DNA from: JAEUIE01 sp046350055 | GTDB lineage: Bacteria > Planctomycetota > Planctomycetia > Gemmatales > HRBIN36 | DNA: 64,000 bases | Assembly: GCA_046350055.1 (NCBI GenBank) | Contig: JAXMBC010000001.1 | Coordinates: 3,906,001 to 3,970,000 of the forward strand | Direction: 5' to 3' | Part shown: positions 51,388-60,306 of the stretch, piece after piece | Numbering within the stretch: position 1 is the first letter of the stretch | Layout: each line of letters opens with the position of its first letter | Notes under the pieces: model-generated | Database searches by the model: none | What the model saw: only the letters and a program-made list of their open reading frames with translations | What the model was told of the DNA's origin: nothing | Program-made: the position numbers and the translations under genes

Positions 51388-52656
51388 CTACTTCACCACA
51401 CTGAAGGTATACACAGTCGTCTGGTGATACGTTTCACCGGGCTTTAAAATCGTGCTTGGGAAGCTGGGTGTGTTGACTGAGTTGGGATAGTGTTGAGCTT
51501 CCAGACAGACACCGAAGTGCTGGTCGTACTTCACCCCGCCCTTGCCAGTCACTTTGCCATCGAGGAAGTTGCCGGTGTAGAGTTGTACGGCGGGCTCCGT
51601 GGTGTACATGGTCATCACTCTGCCTGAAACAGGCTCCGTCACCTTGGCGCATTGCCTCAGCGTTTCTTTGAGCACTTCAGGATGGTCCTGGATGTACTTG
51701 ACCTGCCCTTCCATAGCTTTGCGGGCAGCTACGACGTCTGGGTGTGATTCGCCAAGGTCTTTGGCTTTCTTCTGCAGTGCCTCCATGCCCAGTTTCAGCA
51801 GGTCCTGCCGAGTCATGATGACGAAATTGTGGTCATAACCCTTGGCTGGAGTGTCGTAGAGCTGCTTGATGCGTTCGCCCAGCGTGTGTTCATTGGTGAA
51901 AAAGTCGAGCGCTGTCCCAGTCACTTCCTTGAGTTCTCCGGTTGGTATCAGAGTTTCATCCGTAGGAGTGTAGCGGTAGCTGTTCAAACTTAACTTGTGT
52001 CCGAGTACACTTTCTGTACCACCGGTCAGATTGAAATAGGCATGGTTGGTTAGATTCACGGGGGTAGCTGAATCAGTGAACGCAGCATAATCGATTTTGA
52101 GCTCATTATTATCCGTCAGTGTGTAGGTGACAGTAACATCAAGCGTACCGGGGTAGCCTTCTTCGCCATCCTTGCTCTGGTAATGGAGTTTGAGGCCCTG
52201 GTAATTCGTGCCATCGATAGTGGCAAGAACCTTCCATACTTTTTTGTCGAAGCCTTCCTTACCGCCATGCAGGCTGTTGGGGCCGTTGTTGACATGGAGG
52301 GTATAGTCTTTACCATTGAGCGTGAACTTACCTTTGGCTATGCGGTTGGCAACACGCCCGGTGATGCAGCCGAAGAAAGGGTGTCCCTTCAAATACGCGT
52401 CGAGGTTGTCAAAACCTAGGCATACATCGGCCAGCTTGCCATCGCGATCGGGGGTATGGATTTCACTGACAATGCCACCGTAAGTTAGAATCTTAACGAC
52501 CATGCCATTCTTGTTGGTGAACGTGTACTGCTCCACTTCGGTGCCATCGGGGGTCTTGCCGAAGGGCTTCTTGGTAGTGGTCGCTCTGCTCTGAGCAGTA
52601 AGGTCAGGAGTGTTCATGAGAAGTACCAGACAGATGGAAAAGATCAACCGAGACAT
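51388..52656 (-). CDS. galM: Galactose mutarotase (aldose 1-epimerase) with an internal insertion
   Basis: This 422-aa secreted mutarotase has a signal peptide (residues about 1-21) and GalM motifs: NRIAKGKFTLNGKDYTLHVNNGPNSLHGG, the catalytic acid region VNLTNHAYFNLTGG, the YDHNF stretch, and the C-terminal EAQHYPNSVNTP with the conserved Glu. Ordinary GalM is 340-390 aa. Here about 50 residues, predicted helical and charged (EALQKKAKDLGESHPDVVAARK), are inserted after YDHNFVIMTR and before VSGRVMTMYTTEPAVQLYTGN. A palindrome at 52667-52684 overlaps the ribosome-binding site. It acts on free sugars, probably in the periplasm. Confidence 0.92.
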   Translation of the reverse strand: MSRLIFSICLVLLMNTPDLTAQSRATTTKKPFGKTPDGTEVEQYTFTNKNGMVVKILTYGGIVSEIHTPDRDGKLADVCLGFDNLDAYLKGHPFFGCITGRVANRIAKGKFTLNGKDYTLHVNNGPNSLHGGKEGFDKKVWKVLATIDGTNYQGLKLHYQSKDGEEGYPGTLDVTVTYTLTDNNELKIDYAAFTDSATPVNLTNHAYFNLTGGTESVLGHKLSLNSYRYTPTDETLIPTGELKEVTGTALDFFTNEHTLGERIKQLYDTPAKGYDHNFVIMTRQDLLKLGMEALQKKAKDLGESHPDVVAARKAMEGQVKYIQDHPEVLKETLRQCAKVTEPVSGRVMTMYTTEPAVQLYTGNFLDGKVTGKGGVKYDQHFGVCLEAQHYPNSVNTPSFPSTILKPGETYHQTTVYTFSVVK

Positions 52657-52666
52657 GCAACCAGTC

Positions 52667-52684
52667 CTCCGATAGCTATCGGAG
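52667..52684. promoter_or_regulatory. Palindrome overlapping the galM ribosome-binding site
   Basis: This is an 18-bp perfect palindrome, CTCCGATAGCTATCGGAG, 11 bp upstream of the galM ATG. On the transcript its 3' half provides the GGAGG-like Shine-Dalgarno, so it could be a protein operator or an RNA hairpin (7-bp stem, AGCT loop) that blocks initiation. Confidence 0.55.
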
Positions 52685-52775
52685 AGTGTATGGGGTGAAG
52701 CAATAGTTAGAAGTGTCGTTTGGAAGGTCGCGTTGATAATACGAATGTAGTTGGCTTGCTTCTAAAGTACTGAGC

Positions 52776-54278
52776 TTACTTCTGTTTAGGCGACTGGCCT
52801 ACAGCGGTGAAGAGGCGGTATTGGGCACGGTTGAAGTCGAGAATGGCATTCACATAACCCAGACGAGCTTGATTGAGAGCCTGCAGAGCTTGCAGGGGGC
52901 GTAAGGCATCGACTAGATTCTTCGGATCCACCACGTTGGTAATACTCTCCAGGTTGATGCGATAAAGTTCCGTAGCTTCCATTACCGCTTGCTCAGCCAG
53001 ATCGAGCGATTCGTAGCGTGCAGCGGCAAGCTGGGCAGCTTCGACGATCTCCGAGACGGCACGGGCTTGCGCATCGATCAGCTGGAAGTTGGCCTGGTCG
53101 AGCACCGCCTGGCGTTCTGCAGCTTCTGCTCGGTTCCCAAATCCCAGGTTGCGAATCTCCCAATATAGTTGCGCACTGAGTGCATTACGGCTGCTGAAGT
53201 CGCCCAACTGATCATTGATACCGCCACCGAAGGCGCCGGTTTGATTACTGATGGCAATCTTGGGCCAAAGCGGGCCACGCTCGGCTTTGCGCACTCGCAG
53301 CCAGGCTGCTTCAATTATTTCACGATTTGCTGCCAGGTCAGGCCGGTTGGCGAAGGCCTGGGCCAGCAGATCGTCCAGAGTCCTGTTTGCTTCCACGAGT
53401 GTCACCGGGGCGACAATCTTGTCCGCAGGCACCAGCTTCACGTTTGGTTGCATAATGAGCAGCTTGCCAAGTCGAGCACTGGCCATGCCAGCTTTTCCCA
53501 GCAGCTCAATGCGTTCCACCCGTCGGAAAAGTACTTCAGTTTGTGCCCGGTTGACATCGCCGGCCGTACGATCAAGTTTGAACTCACGTGCGTTCTTCGC
53601 GCCGTTGAGCAATGCTTCGGCATTCTTCATGGTCTCAGCGTTAATCTCGATCTGTGCGTAAATCTGTACCAGATCGAGATAGGCACCAACTGCTTCGAGC
53701 TCTACAGCGAGATTGACTGCTTGTTCCCGGTACTGTTCTGAGGAATTCAAACGACGTTCTATGAGGGGCCGATAGATTGCTTCGGCTGTGTCTACTGACA
53801 AGGTGGGAACGACAGCACTGAAAAGATTGGCACGGGAGACACCGAAGACTTCGCCACGCTGGTTTTGCGTTTGACCATCAAAGCGATTATATGCCGCTCC
53901 TAAGGAAAGGTGCGGTACCCATTGAAGTTCAGCATTTTCCAGACGTGCTTGTGCTTCTCGCACGCGTGCCTGTGCGAAGCCGATGGAAGGACTATTCTCA
54001 TTCACCATGCGCATCACGGTAGGTAAATCAATCGGCAATGTTTCCAGTTGCGCATAGGCAGGGCGAACCCGAGCTGGTTCTTCAGCCCCCACGGGAATAA
54101 CTTCTACACTTGCTTTAGTAGCAACGGCAGGAACCGGAGTTGCGAAGGCCCCACTGTCTTTGGCTTCAGGCAGTATGATTGCCGACGAAACGTGTGACGC
54201 AGAACTGGCAACGCAGCCACTCAATGTAAGTCCGAGAGGCAATGAAAGACACAGGAAGATACGACTCGATTGTTTCAT
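52776..54278 (-). CDS. TolC-family outer-membrane efflux lipoprotein
   Basis: This 500-aa outer-membrane factor has a lipoprotein signal (LTLSGC lipobox), then long alpha-helical hairpin repeats typical of TolC/OprM (ENAELQWVPHLSLGAAYNRF, LVQIYAQIEINAETM, ANREIIEAAWLRVRKAERGPLWPKI) and short beta-strand segments that form the barrel. It is the last gene of the RND operon (permease, adaptor, OMF). The start at 54278 follows GGATCCCGCC. A further Met at 54290 is a less likely start. Confidence 0.9.
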   Translation of the reverse strand: MKQSSRIFLCLSLPLGLTLSGCVASSASHVSSAIILPEAKDSGAFATPVPAVATKASVEVIPVGAEEPARVRPAYAQLETLPIDLPTVMRMVNENSPSIGFAQARVREAQARLENAELQWVPHLSLGAAYNRFDGQTQNQRGEVFGVSRANLFSAVVPTLSVDTAEAIYRPLIERRLNSSEQYREQAVNLAVELEAVGAYLDLVQIYAQIEINAETMKNAEALLNGAKNAREFKLDRTAGDVNRAQTEVLFRRVERIELLGKAGMASARLGKLLIMQPNVKLVPADKIVAPVTLVEANRTLDDLLAQAFANRPDLAANREIIEAAWLRVRKAERGPLWPKIAISNQTGAFGGGINDQLGDFSSRNALSAQLYWEIRNLGFGNRAEAAERQAVLDQANFQLIDAQARAVSEIVEAAQLAAARYESLDLAEQAVMEATELYRINLESITNVVDPKNLVDALRPLQALQALNQARLGYVNAILDFNRAQYRLFTAVGQSPKQK

Positions 54279-54302
54279 GGCGGGATCCATCCCGTGTCAG
54301 TG

Positions 54303-55856
54303 TTACCAGTCGGTCAAGCCACTCTTGACCGTTGCTCCTTCTCCAACTTCCAACTGCTTGGCCAGCAACACTTCTTCCTTACCGGTTAGATCGGTGTATA
54401 CCTCACGGTTGACACCATCAGCATCTTTGCGTTTTGTGATGATGGCTACCAGTGCTGTCTTGCCATCGTTTAATTGCACATGAACTGGCAGCTGTTTTGT
54501 TTTTCCCTGATCCACGATCATGATATAATATGTGCCGGATCGGGAGTAAATACTGTTACTTGGAAGAACGTAGGACTCCCCGAATTTGCCGAGAGTGAGC
54601 TTGATCGACGCAGTCATTCCAGGTAGCAGCCGTCGTTTGCCCGTGTCAGTCTCAGCAAATGCGCGCAGGGGTAATGAGTCTAGCTTTCCTTTGGTCTGGC
54701 GAAGTGCACCGCTGGCATAGGTTGCCTTCAGTACCTTGTATTCATCGTTGCTGCCATTGAAGAGATCGATTTCCACCCGCATGGTATGGTCCGCGTTTTG
54801 CACGGATGGAGCCATTCGTGTTATGGCAGCCGGGATGGTGACGCCGGGGAGATCATCAATCTGCACCGTTGCGGGGGTGCCAACCGTGATCGAAGGAGCC
54901 ACACTGTCAGGAAACTTGGCAGTCACCGTAACAATATCGAGCCGGGCAATGGAGATCAGCGTTTCGCTAGTACCCGTGGTGGCATTCTGAACAAAGGAGC
55001 CTGGATCTACAGCACGGCGCACGACCACGCCATCAAAAGGTGCTCGTACTTTCGCATAATCAGCGATAGCCTTTGCCCGGTCCAAGTCTTTCCTCGCAAC
55101 AGCAATTTGCGCCTGCTTTAGCTCTATATCGGCAGCTGCTGCCTCCACTTTTGACTCCGATTCTGCATAATCGGCACGAGCCCTTTCTACATTAGCATTC
55201 ATTGAAGAAACCGTTGCTTCGCTGGAAAGATAATCACGTTCTTCTTCCTCAACAAGACTGCCGACTACCGATCCTTTGGCAGCTAATTGCTGAAATCGCT
55301 CAAACTTCCTTTTCTTGAGGTCTCTGGTGGCAGTTGCACCCTGAACATCCGCTTCGCGCTGCTTGATAGTGGCGGCGGAGACGTTGCGGGCTGCTTCGGC
55401 ATCTTTTAGCTTGGCTCGAGATACCTTCAGTTCCTGTTCCCTTTGCAGAATCATGGCCTCGCAACGAGCAACATCCTGCTCTGATTCCGGAACGTCAATT
55501 TCGAGCAGAATCTCTCCTTGGTGCACCTTATCACCAATATCGAAATTCACACGTCGTACGATACCAGAAGCTCGTGCCCGCAAATCAGCTCGATAATAGG
55601 GTTCGACAGTGGCTAATTGGTCAACTGTCAATGCAACTGATGGATCTTTACGTGGATGCACAACCTTTACGGTCGGGATGGTTTGTAATCCACGTTGGCT
55701 AGCCTGGGCCTTATGTGCCATGTCAAAGAAATTCGGTATATACCCAGTCATCAATCCTGTAATGATGCCACCAGCGCCGAGCAGGACCAACGCAGTAAGA
55801 AGTCGGCGAACAAAACGGTGCTGTTTGCGTGGAGGTGTTGCAGTGGTAGAACTCAT
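54303..55856 (-). CDS. RND efflux periplasmic adaptor subunit
   Basis: This 517-aa membrane-fusion protein has an N-terminal transmembrane anchor (about 15-38), two lipoyl-like half-motifs (RASGIVRRVNFDIGDKVHQGEILLEID; APFDGVVVRRAVDPGSFV), a long coiled-coil hairpin (about 150-290, charged and Glu/Ala/Lys-rich), and a beta-barrel region (RLDIVTVTAKFPDS). It couples the permease to the TolC-like protein. Its ATG overlaps the stop of the permease gene by 4 bp. The coil is longer than usual and may span a thick periplasm. Confidence 0.93.
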   Translation of the reverse strand: MSSTTATPPRKQHRFVRRLLTALVLLGAGGIITGLMTGYIPNFFDMAHKAQASQRGLQTIPTVKVVHPRKDPSVALTVDQLATVEPYYRADLRARASGIVRRVNFDIGDKVHQGEILLEIDVPESEQDVARCEAMILQREQELKVSRAKLKDAEAARNVSAATIKQREADVQGATATRDLKKRKFERFQQLAAKGSVVGSLVEEEERDYLSSEATVSSMNANVERARADYAESESKVEAAAADIELKQAQIAVARKDLDRAKAIADYAKVRAPFDGVVVRRAVDPGSFVQNATTGTSETLISIARLDIVTVTAKFPDSVAPSITVGTPATVQIDDLPGVTIPAAITRMAPSVQNADHTMRVEIDLFNGSNDEYKVLKATYASGALRQTKGKLDSLPLRAFAETDTGKRRLLPGMTASIKLTLGKFGESYVLPSNSIYSRSGTYYIMIVDQGKTKQLPVHVQLNDGKTALVAIITKRKDADGVNREVYTDLTGKEEVLLAKQLEVGEGATVKSGLTDW

Positions 55857-58800
55857 ATCGTCTCCTCGTGGTGAGGTACAGCACTGGCAGCGATTGCTAC
55901 TTGTGTCTTGTCGCGAATAAGTAGCGTAAAGAGGATGGGTACTACCAGCAGTGTGAGAGCAGTACTGGTGAGTAAACCACCTACAACCGCTCTTGCCAGT
56001 GGTGTGAGCGATTCAGACCCTCGACCCAGTCCCAGGGCCATTGGTAACAGATCAAGGAATGTTGCCAGGAATGTCATTAGAATGGGGCGGAGCCGGGTGA
56101 CAGCTGCCTCGGTGATAGCTTCCCGAACTGTTTTGCCCTGAGCTCGCAGCTGATTCGCAAAGTCGATAAGCAGGACGCCTTGCGAGACAACGATACCAAC
56201 GAGGAAGATCACACCCATTTCCGATTGCACGTTGAGTGTTGTCCTGGTTGACCAGAGCATCACTAGAACACCAATGAGTCCCAATGGGACTGCGGCCATG
56301 ATGATCATGGGCATCACAAACGAGCGCATCAATGGCACCATGAGCAAATAGACCAGAATGGATGCGAGAGCCAGCCCAATGCTCAGGCTTCGGAACGACT
56401 CAGTCATGCGGGCGTACTCACCTTTGAGTTCAACATTCATACCCGCGGGTATTTCGATGTCTTTGAGTTTATGGGTGATGTCTGCTGCTACTGCACCTAT
56501 GTCACGGTTCTCAGTATTGACCAGTACATCGACAACACGCTTCAGGCTGACGTGGTTGAATTCCACAGCCTGAGTGGTTTCACGTACATTGACCAATGTG
56601 TTCAGTCGTACCGTTGACTTCTGATTGGTTCCTGTTGCCACTACGTTTTTGAGATCATCCAGCCGAAAGCTGGGATCATCAGGGTATTGGGCTGCGATGA
56701 AGTACTGGTTTCCGCTCTTAGGGTCGATCCAGAAGTTACGGGTAATTGCAATGCTGGAGTTCATAGCGGTAACCACCTGCAGCACAACATCGCGTGCCGT
56801 CAGGCCAATCCCCGCTGCTTCCTGGCGATTGACTTCCAGAACGAGATACGGCGCATCATTACGTTGCAATACTCTGACATCTGCCGCACCAGTGACGTCC
56901 AGAATGCTTTGCTTGACTTTCTTGGCGAGGTCGAATTTCTGATCCGGTGAACCACCCGTGATCTGTATGTCTATGGGAGATGAGGCACCGAAATTGAGAG
57001 CTGCCGAGACCATTCCACCTGTATCAAAGCTGAACTCAAGGTCAGCGAAGTCAGAAATCCTGGCAAAGGCATCCCGAAGCAGAACGGCATACTCCTGGGC
57101 TGACCTGGTTCGCTCGGGTGTGAGCTGGATCCGTATAACGGTATCCTGTTGTCCCGCGTTTTGCGAATAGGCCGCAGACCAATCATTGTTCAAGCCTATT
57201 TCAGAGACAACCATCTGCAATTCATGGTGTGGAATCGTCTCGGCGATTACTCTCTCCACATCGATGATACGTCGTTCGGTGGCATCCAGGCGCAGGTTCG
57301 ACGGGGCACGTACCTGGATTGAAATCTGACCTGCATCCACAGACGGAAAGAACTCCTGCCCAATTTGGCTGAGCAGAAGTAGTGAACCAGCAAAAAGAAC
57401 TGCTATAAGCGCTAATACCGTTGGACGATGAGCCAGGGCCCATTGCAGAAGATAGCCATACTGTCTGGTAACGTAATGAAGAAATCCATCGATGTAGCTG
57501 TAAATGCGGGCAAAGAACCCGGGATGTTCTGAATGGTCGTGGCTGTGGGGCTTGAGCAGGACGGAGCACAACGCGGGAACAAAGGTCCAACTCAGTGCAA
57601 AAGAGACAAGCATCGCGAATGCCACAGCCATGGTTAGCGGTTTGAACAGAAAACCGCCAACACCAGGAGTCAGTGCAACAGGGCACAGCACAATAATGAG
57701 TGCGAGTGTGGCCACTATCACGGGCAGGGTCAATTCACTGGTAGCATCGAGTGCTGCCTGGTACGCAGTTTTGCCCATGCCCATATGGCGATGGATGTTT
57801 TCCAGTACCACGATGACATTGTCGACAAGGGGCCCGATAGCGAGAAAAAGTCCGCCTAGCGTCATCACATTGATCGTGTTGCCTGATCCCTTCAACCCAA
57901 TGATTGCCCCCATGATAGCCAGTGGCAGTGATAGTGTGGCAATCACAGTCATCTTCCAGTTTCCCAGGAAGACCAGAATCATGATGGAGACTAGGATTGC
58001 ACCGATGAATCCCTCGTGCACCAGGCTGTCGATAGCTTTGCGAACATACTCGGTTTGATCTACCACGAATTCGAGTTTACTACCTTCAGGCAACTCTGAT
58101 TCAATCGAAGGAATTGCCTTCTTCACTCCGTCAGCAACATCGAGGCTGCTCGCCCCTTGTTGACGATAGATGGGCACAAAGACCTGCTGTTTGCCATTCA
58201 CTCGGACCCGCGACTTCTGGATGATGGCATCGTCGATGGTATTTGCAACATCCTTCAGCAGAATTTGCCGGTCAGGCTCAAAGACAATGGGAAGATCATT
58301 GATGTCTTCGACTGTGCGGGCCATTGCATTGGTATCCAATGCAATCTGATTGTCGCCGATGTAGGCAGTACCAGGCGAAACCATCATATTGCCCTGATCA
58401 AGTGCTTTCACCACGTCAACAGGGGAGAGATTGCGCGCTTCCAGCTTCTGATGATTAAGATAGACCATAATGCAGCGGTCTTTACCACCAACTACCACAG
58501 GTGCAACGCATCCGCGTACACTTCCCAGGCGATTACGTACTTCGACTCGTGCTACATCCTTGACCTGTTGCTCTGGCATATTGGGATTGCTTACTGTCAA
58601 CACACCCAGGGGAATGGTACCGGTTGGATCGAACGGTAACGTAACAGGTGGTAACGTATTCGTTGGCAGGTAGGGCATGGTCGCCCCGGTCAACGAATTC
58701 GTCTGAGTCAATGCAGTACTGGGATCAATGTCGTCCTGAAAGTAGAGCTTGACGACGCTCACGCCTGACACAGAACGTGACTCTACTTTTGCAACGCCTG

Positions 58801-59023
58801 GCGCCTGGTTGACCCAGCGTTCTACACGGTCAGTAATCGTGCGTTCAATGGACCGTGCCGGCATGCCATTGAAGTAAGTGAGAACTTGAACCGCAGGTGT
58901 CTTGAACTGAGGAAGAATGTCAACCGGCACTGTAATCAGTGAAACAGCACCAAGAATAGCTATGAACAGCGCGAAAACTATCACGCCATATACGTTGCCT
59001 AGGGCAAGCTTGATCAACCCCAT
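55853..59023 (-). CDS. RND efflux permease with an atypical proton-relay
   Basis: This 1056-aa RND pump has 12 transmembrane helices and two large periplasmic loops. The TM4 motif is AIGPLVDNVIVVLEN, where the AcrB proton-relay pair Asp-Asp is Asp-Asn. In TM10 the AcrB Lys region reads GIVVSQGVLLIDFAN, without Lys. This is the pattern of the SwrC/VDN branch, so coupling may be different or use one Asp. It begins the operon permease-adaptor-OMF. The substrate is unknown. No regulator is next to the operon. Confidence 0.93.
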   Translation of the reverse strand: MGLIKLALGNVYGVIVFALFIAILGAVSLITVPVDILPQFKTPAVQVLTYFNGMPARSIERTITDRVERWVNQAPGVAKVESRSVSGVSVVKLYFQDDIDPSTALTQTNSLTGATMPYLPTNTLPPVTLPFDPTGTIPLGVLTVSNPNMPEQQVKDVARVEVRNRLGSVRGCVAPVVVGGKDRCIMVYLNHQKLEARNLSPVDVVKALDQGNMMVSPGTAYIGDNQIALDTNAMARTVEDINDLPIVFEPDRQILLKDVANTIDDAIIQKSRVRVNGKQQVFVPIYRQQGASSLDVADGVKKAIPSIESELPEGSKLEFVVDQTEYVRKAIDSLVHEGFIGAILVSIMILVFLGNWKMTVIATLSLPLAIMGAIIGLKGSGNTINVMTLGGLFLAIGPLVDNVIVVLENIHRHMGMGKTAYQAALDATSELTLPVIVATLALIIVLCPVALTPGVGGFLFKPLTMAVAFAMLVSFALSWTFVPALCSVLLKPHSHDHSEHPGFFARIYSYIDGFLHYVTRQYGYLLQWALAHRPTVLALIAVLFAGSLLLLSQIGQEFFPSVDAGQISIQVRAPSNLRLDATERRIIDVERVIAETIPHHELQMVVSEIGLNNDWSAAYSQNAGQQDTVIRIQLTPERTRSAQEYAVLLRDAFARISDFADLEFSFDTGGMVSAALNFGASSPIDIQITGGSPDQKFDLAKKVKQSILDVTGAADVRVLQRNDAPYLVLEVNRQEAAGIGLTARDVVLQVVTAMNSSIAITRNFWIDPKSGNQYFIAAQYPDDPSFRLDDLKNVVATGTNQKSTVRLNTLVNVRETTQAVEFNHVSLKRVVDVLVNTENRDIGAVAADITHKLKDIEIPAGMNVELKGEYARMTESFRSLSIGLALASILVYLLMVPLMRSFVMPMIIMAAVPLGLIGVLVMLWSTRTTLNVQSEMGVIFLVGIVVSQGVLLIDFANQLRAQGKTVREAITEAAVTRLRPILMTFLATFLDLLPMALGLGRGSESLTPLARAVVGGLLTSTALTLLVVPILFTLLIRDKTQVAIAASAVPHHEETI

Positions 59024-59216
59024 GACTCGGAACTCGCTAGTTGCGAAAGTGCCTGCATAAAGTGTATCGTCAACTATGCAGAAAATGCCAACGAGAATTC
59101 ACTCATAGTCAGACATTCAACAGATATGAAGAAGCCCTCACACCTTCAGTTTTTCTTCCCTGCCAGTAGTTTGCATTCTATATTAGGGTATTGCCCCCTA
59201 GTCCGGATGATAGGCC

Positions 59217-59441
59217 ATGTATCTCAAGCAAAAGTGTCCTAGCTGCAAGACGGAAGCAGAGTTTGTCTACGTTCAGGTGGGCCACACACACTGCTGCAAG
59301 AAGTGCAACTACGAGTTTCGACTCGAGAAGCCCCGGTTTAATTTACTGCCGTACCTCGTTACGCTTGGAGTCTTGGCCCTGGTGGGTGGCCTCGGTTTCT
59401 TTGTTGTCAAGACGTTCCATGATTGGTGGATTTATCGGTAG
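59217..59441 (+). CDS. Small zinc-ribbon membrane peptide
   Basis: This 74-aa protein has two Cys pairs, CPSC (residues 7-10) and CKKC (about 27-30), forming a likely zinc ribbon, followed by one transmembrane helix (about 45-66, LPYLVTLGVLALVGGLGFFV). The ATG at 59217 has a GATAGGCC stretch upstream. It is divergent from the RND operon. Its role is unknown. Confidence 0.75.
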   Translation: MYLKQKCPSCKTEAEFVYVQVGHTHCCKKCNYEFRLEKPRFNLLPYLVTLGVLALVGGLGFFVVKTFHDWWIYR

Positions 59442-59519
59442 TACTTCAGTGACAAGTGGCTATGATGCAACGCGATGTAAATGCATTCGTCTACATGCCA
59501 GTATCGTGTTGAGGCTCTG

Positions 59520-60149
59520 ATGTACGACCAGGTTCACGTCTCCAGTCATCCGCTGGTTCTCTCTCGGTTAGCTGAACTGCGACACAAGGAGACGCCACCA
59601 GCTGTCTTTCGTCGTATGGTTCGCGAGCTCTCTCAACTGCTGTTTGTTGAAGCCAGTACACGACTCAAACTGGAGCCTATTCGTGTAGTCACTCCGCTTG
59701 CAGAGGCTGAAGGACATCGACTGAGTGAGCGAGTTGGACTGGTACCGGTGTTGCGTGCAGGTCTTGGCATGGTTGATGGTGTGCATGAGCTTCTGCCTGA
59801 TGCCGAAGTCTGGCACCTGGGACTCTATCGCGATCATGAAACGTTGGAACCTGTTACCTATTACAACAAGCTTCCTGCTGAACCACATATCGACCTTGCC
59901 ATTGTGCTCGACCCGATGCTGGCAACCGGAGGTTCTGCCATCGCCTGCCTCGATCTGCTGAAACGCTGGGGTGTCAAACAGCTCTGGTTTATGGGCCTGA
60001 TTGCAGCACCCGAAGGCGTGAAACGTCTACATGAAGCACACCCGAACGTTCCCCTATTTCTCGCAGCTCTCGATTCCCACCTTAACTACAAAAGTTACAT
60101 CGTTCCCGGACTGGGTGATGCAGGCGACAGGCAGTTTGCAACATTTTGA
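59520..60149 (+). CDS. upp: Uracil phosphoribosyltransferase
   Basis: This 209-aa UPRT converts uracil and PRPP to UMP in pyrimidine salvage. It has the PRPP-binding loop LDPMLATGGSA (residues about 130-140), the N-terminal basic region VLRAGLGMVDGV, and the C-terminal GLGDAGDRQFATF that closes over the uracil. The start at 59520 has GAGG with 6-base spacing. The ORF could start at 59481 but adds unrelated residues. Confidence 0.97.
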   Translation: MYDQVHVSSHPLVLSRLAELRHKETPPAVFRRMVRELSQLLFVEASTRLKLEPIRVVTPLAEAEGHRLSERVGLVPVLRAGLGMVDGVHELLPDAEVWHLGLYRDHETLEPVTYYNKLPAEPHIDLAIVLDPMLATGGSAIACLDLLKRWGVKQLWFMGLIAAPEGVKRLHEAHPNVPLFLAALDSHLNYKSYIVPGLGDAGDRQFATF

Positions 60150-60150
60150 A

Positions 60151-60173
60151 TGGTAGCCAACATAGGGCTACCA
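60151..60173. terminator. Hairpin after upp
   Basis: An 8-bp perfect stem (TGGTAGCC / GGCTACCA) with a 7-base loop begins 1 bp after the upp stop codon. It has no T-tract, so an intrinsic terminator is possible but unproven. Confidence 0.5.
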
Positions 60174-60306
60174 CTACGTTGTTGATTGCGTCGTGTCATG
60201 CATTCTTGCCCGATATTCTGGCAGTAGGGGCACCCGTCTGATATTCTGGCTACTGGTTCCAGGCCTCTGGATTTACACCAGCTATCTTCAGCACACGAGC
60301 AAAATC

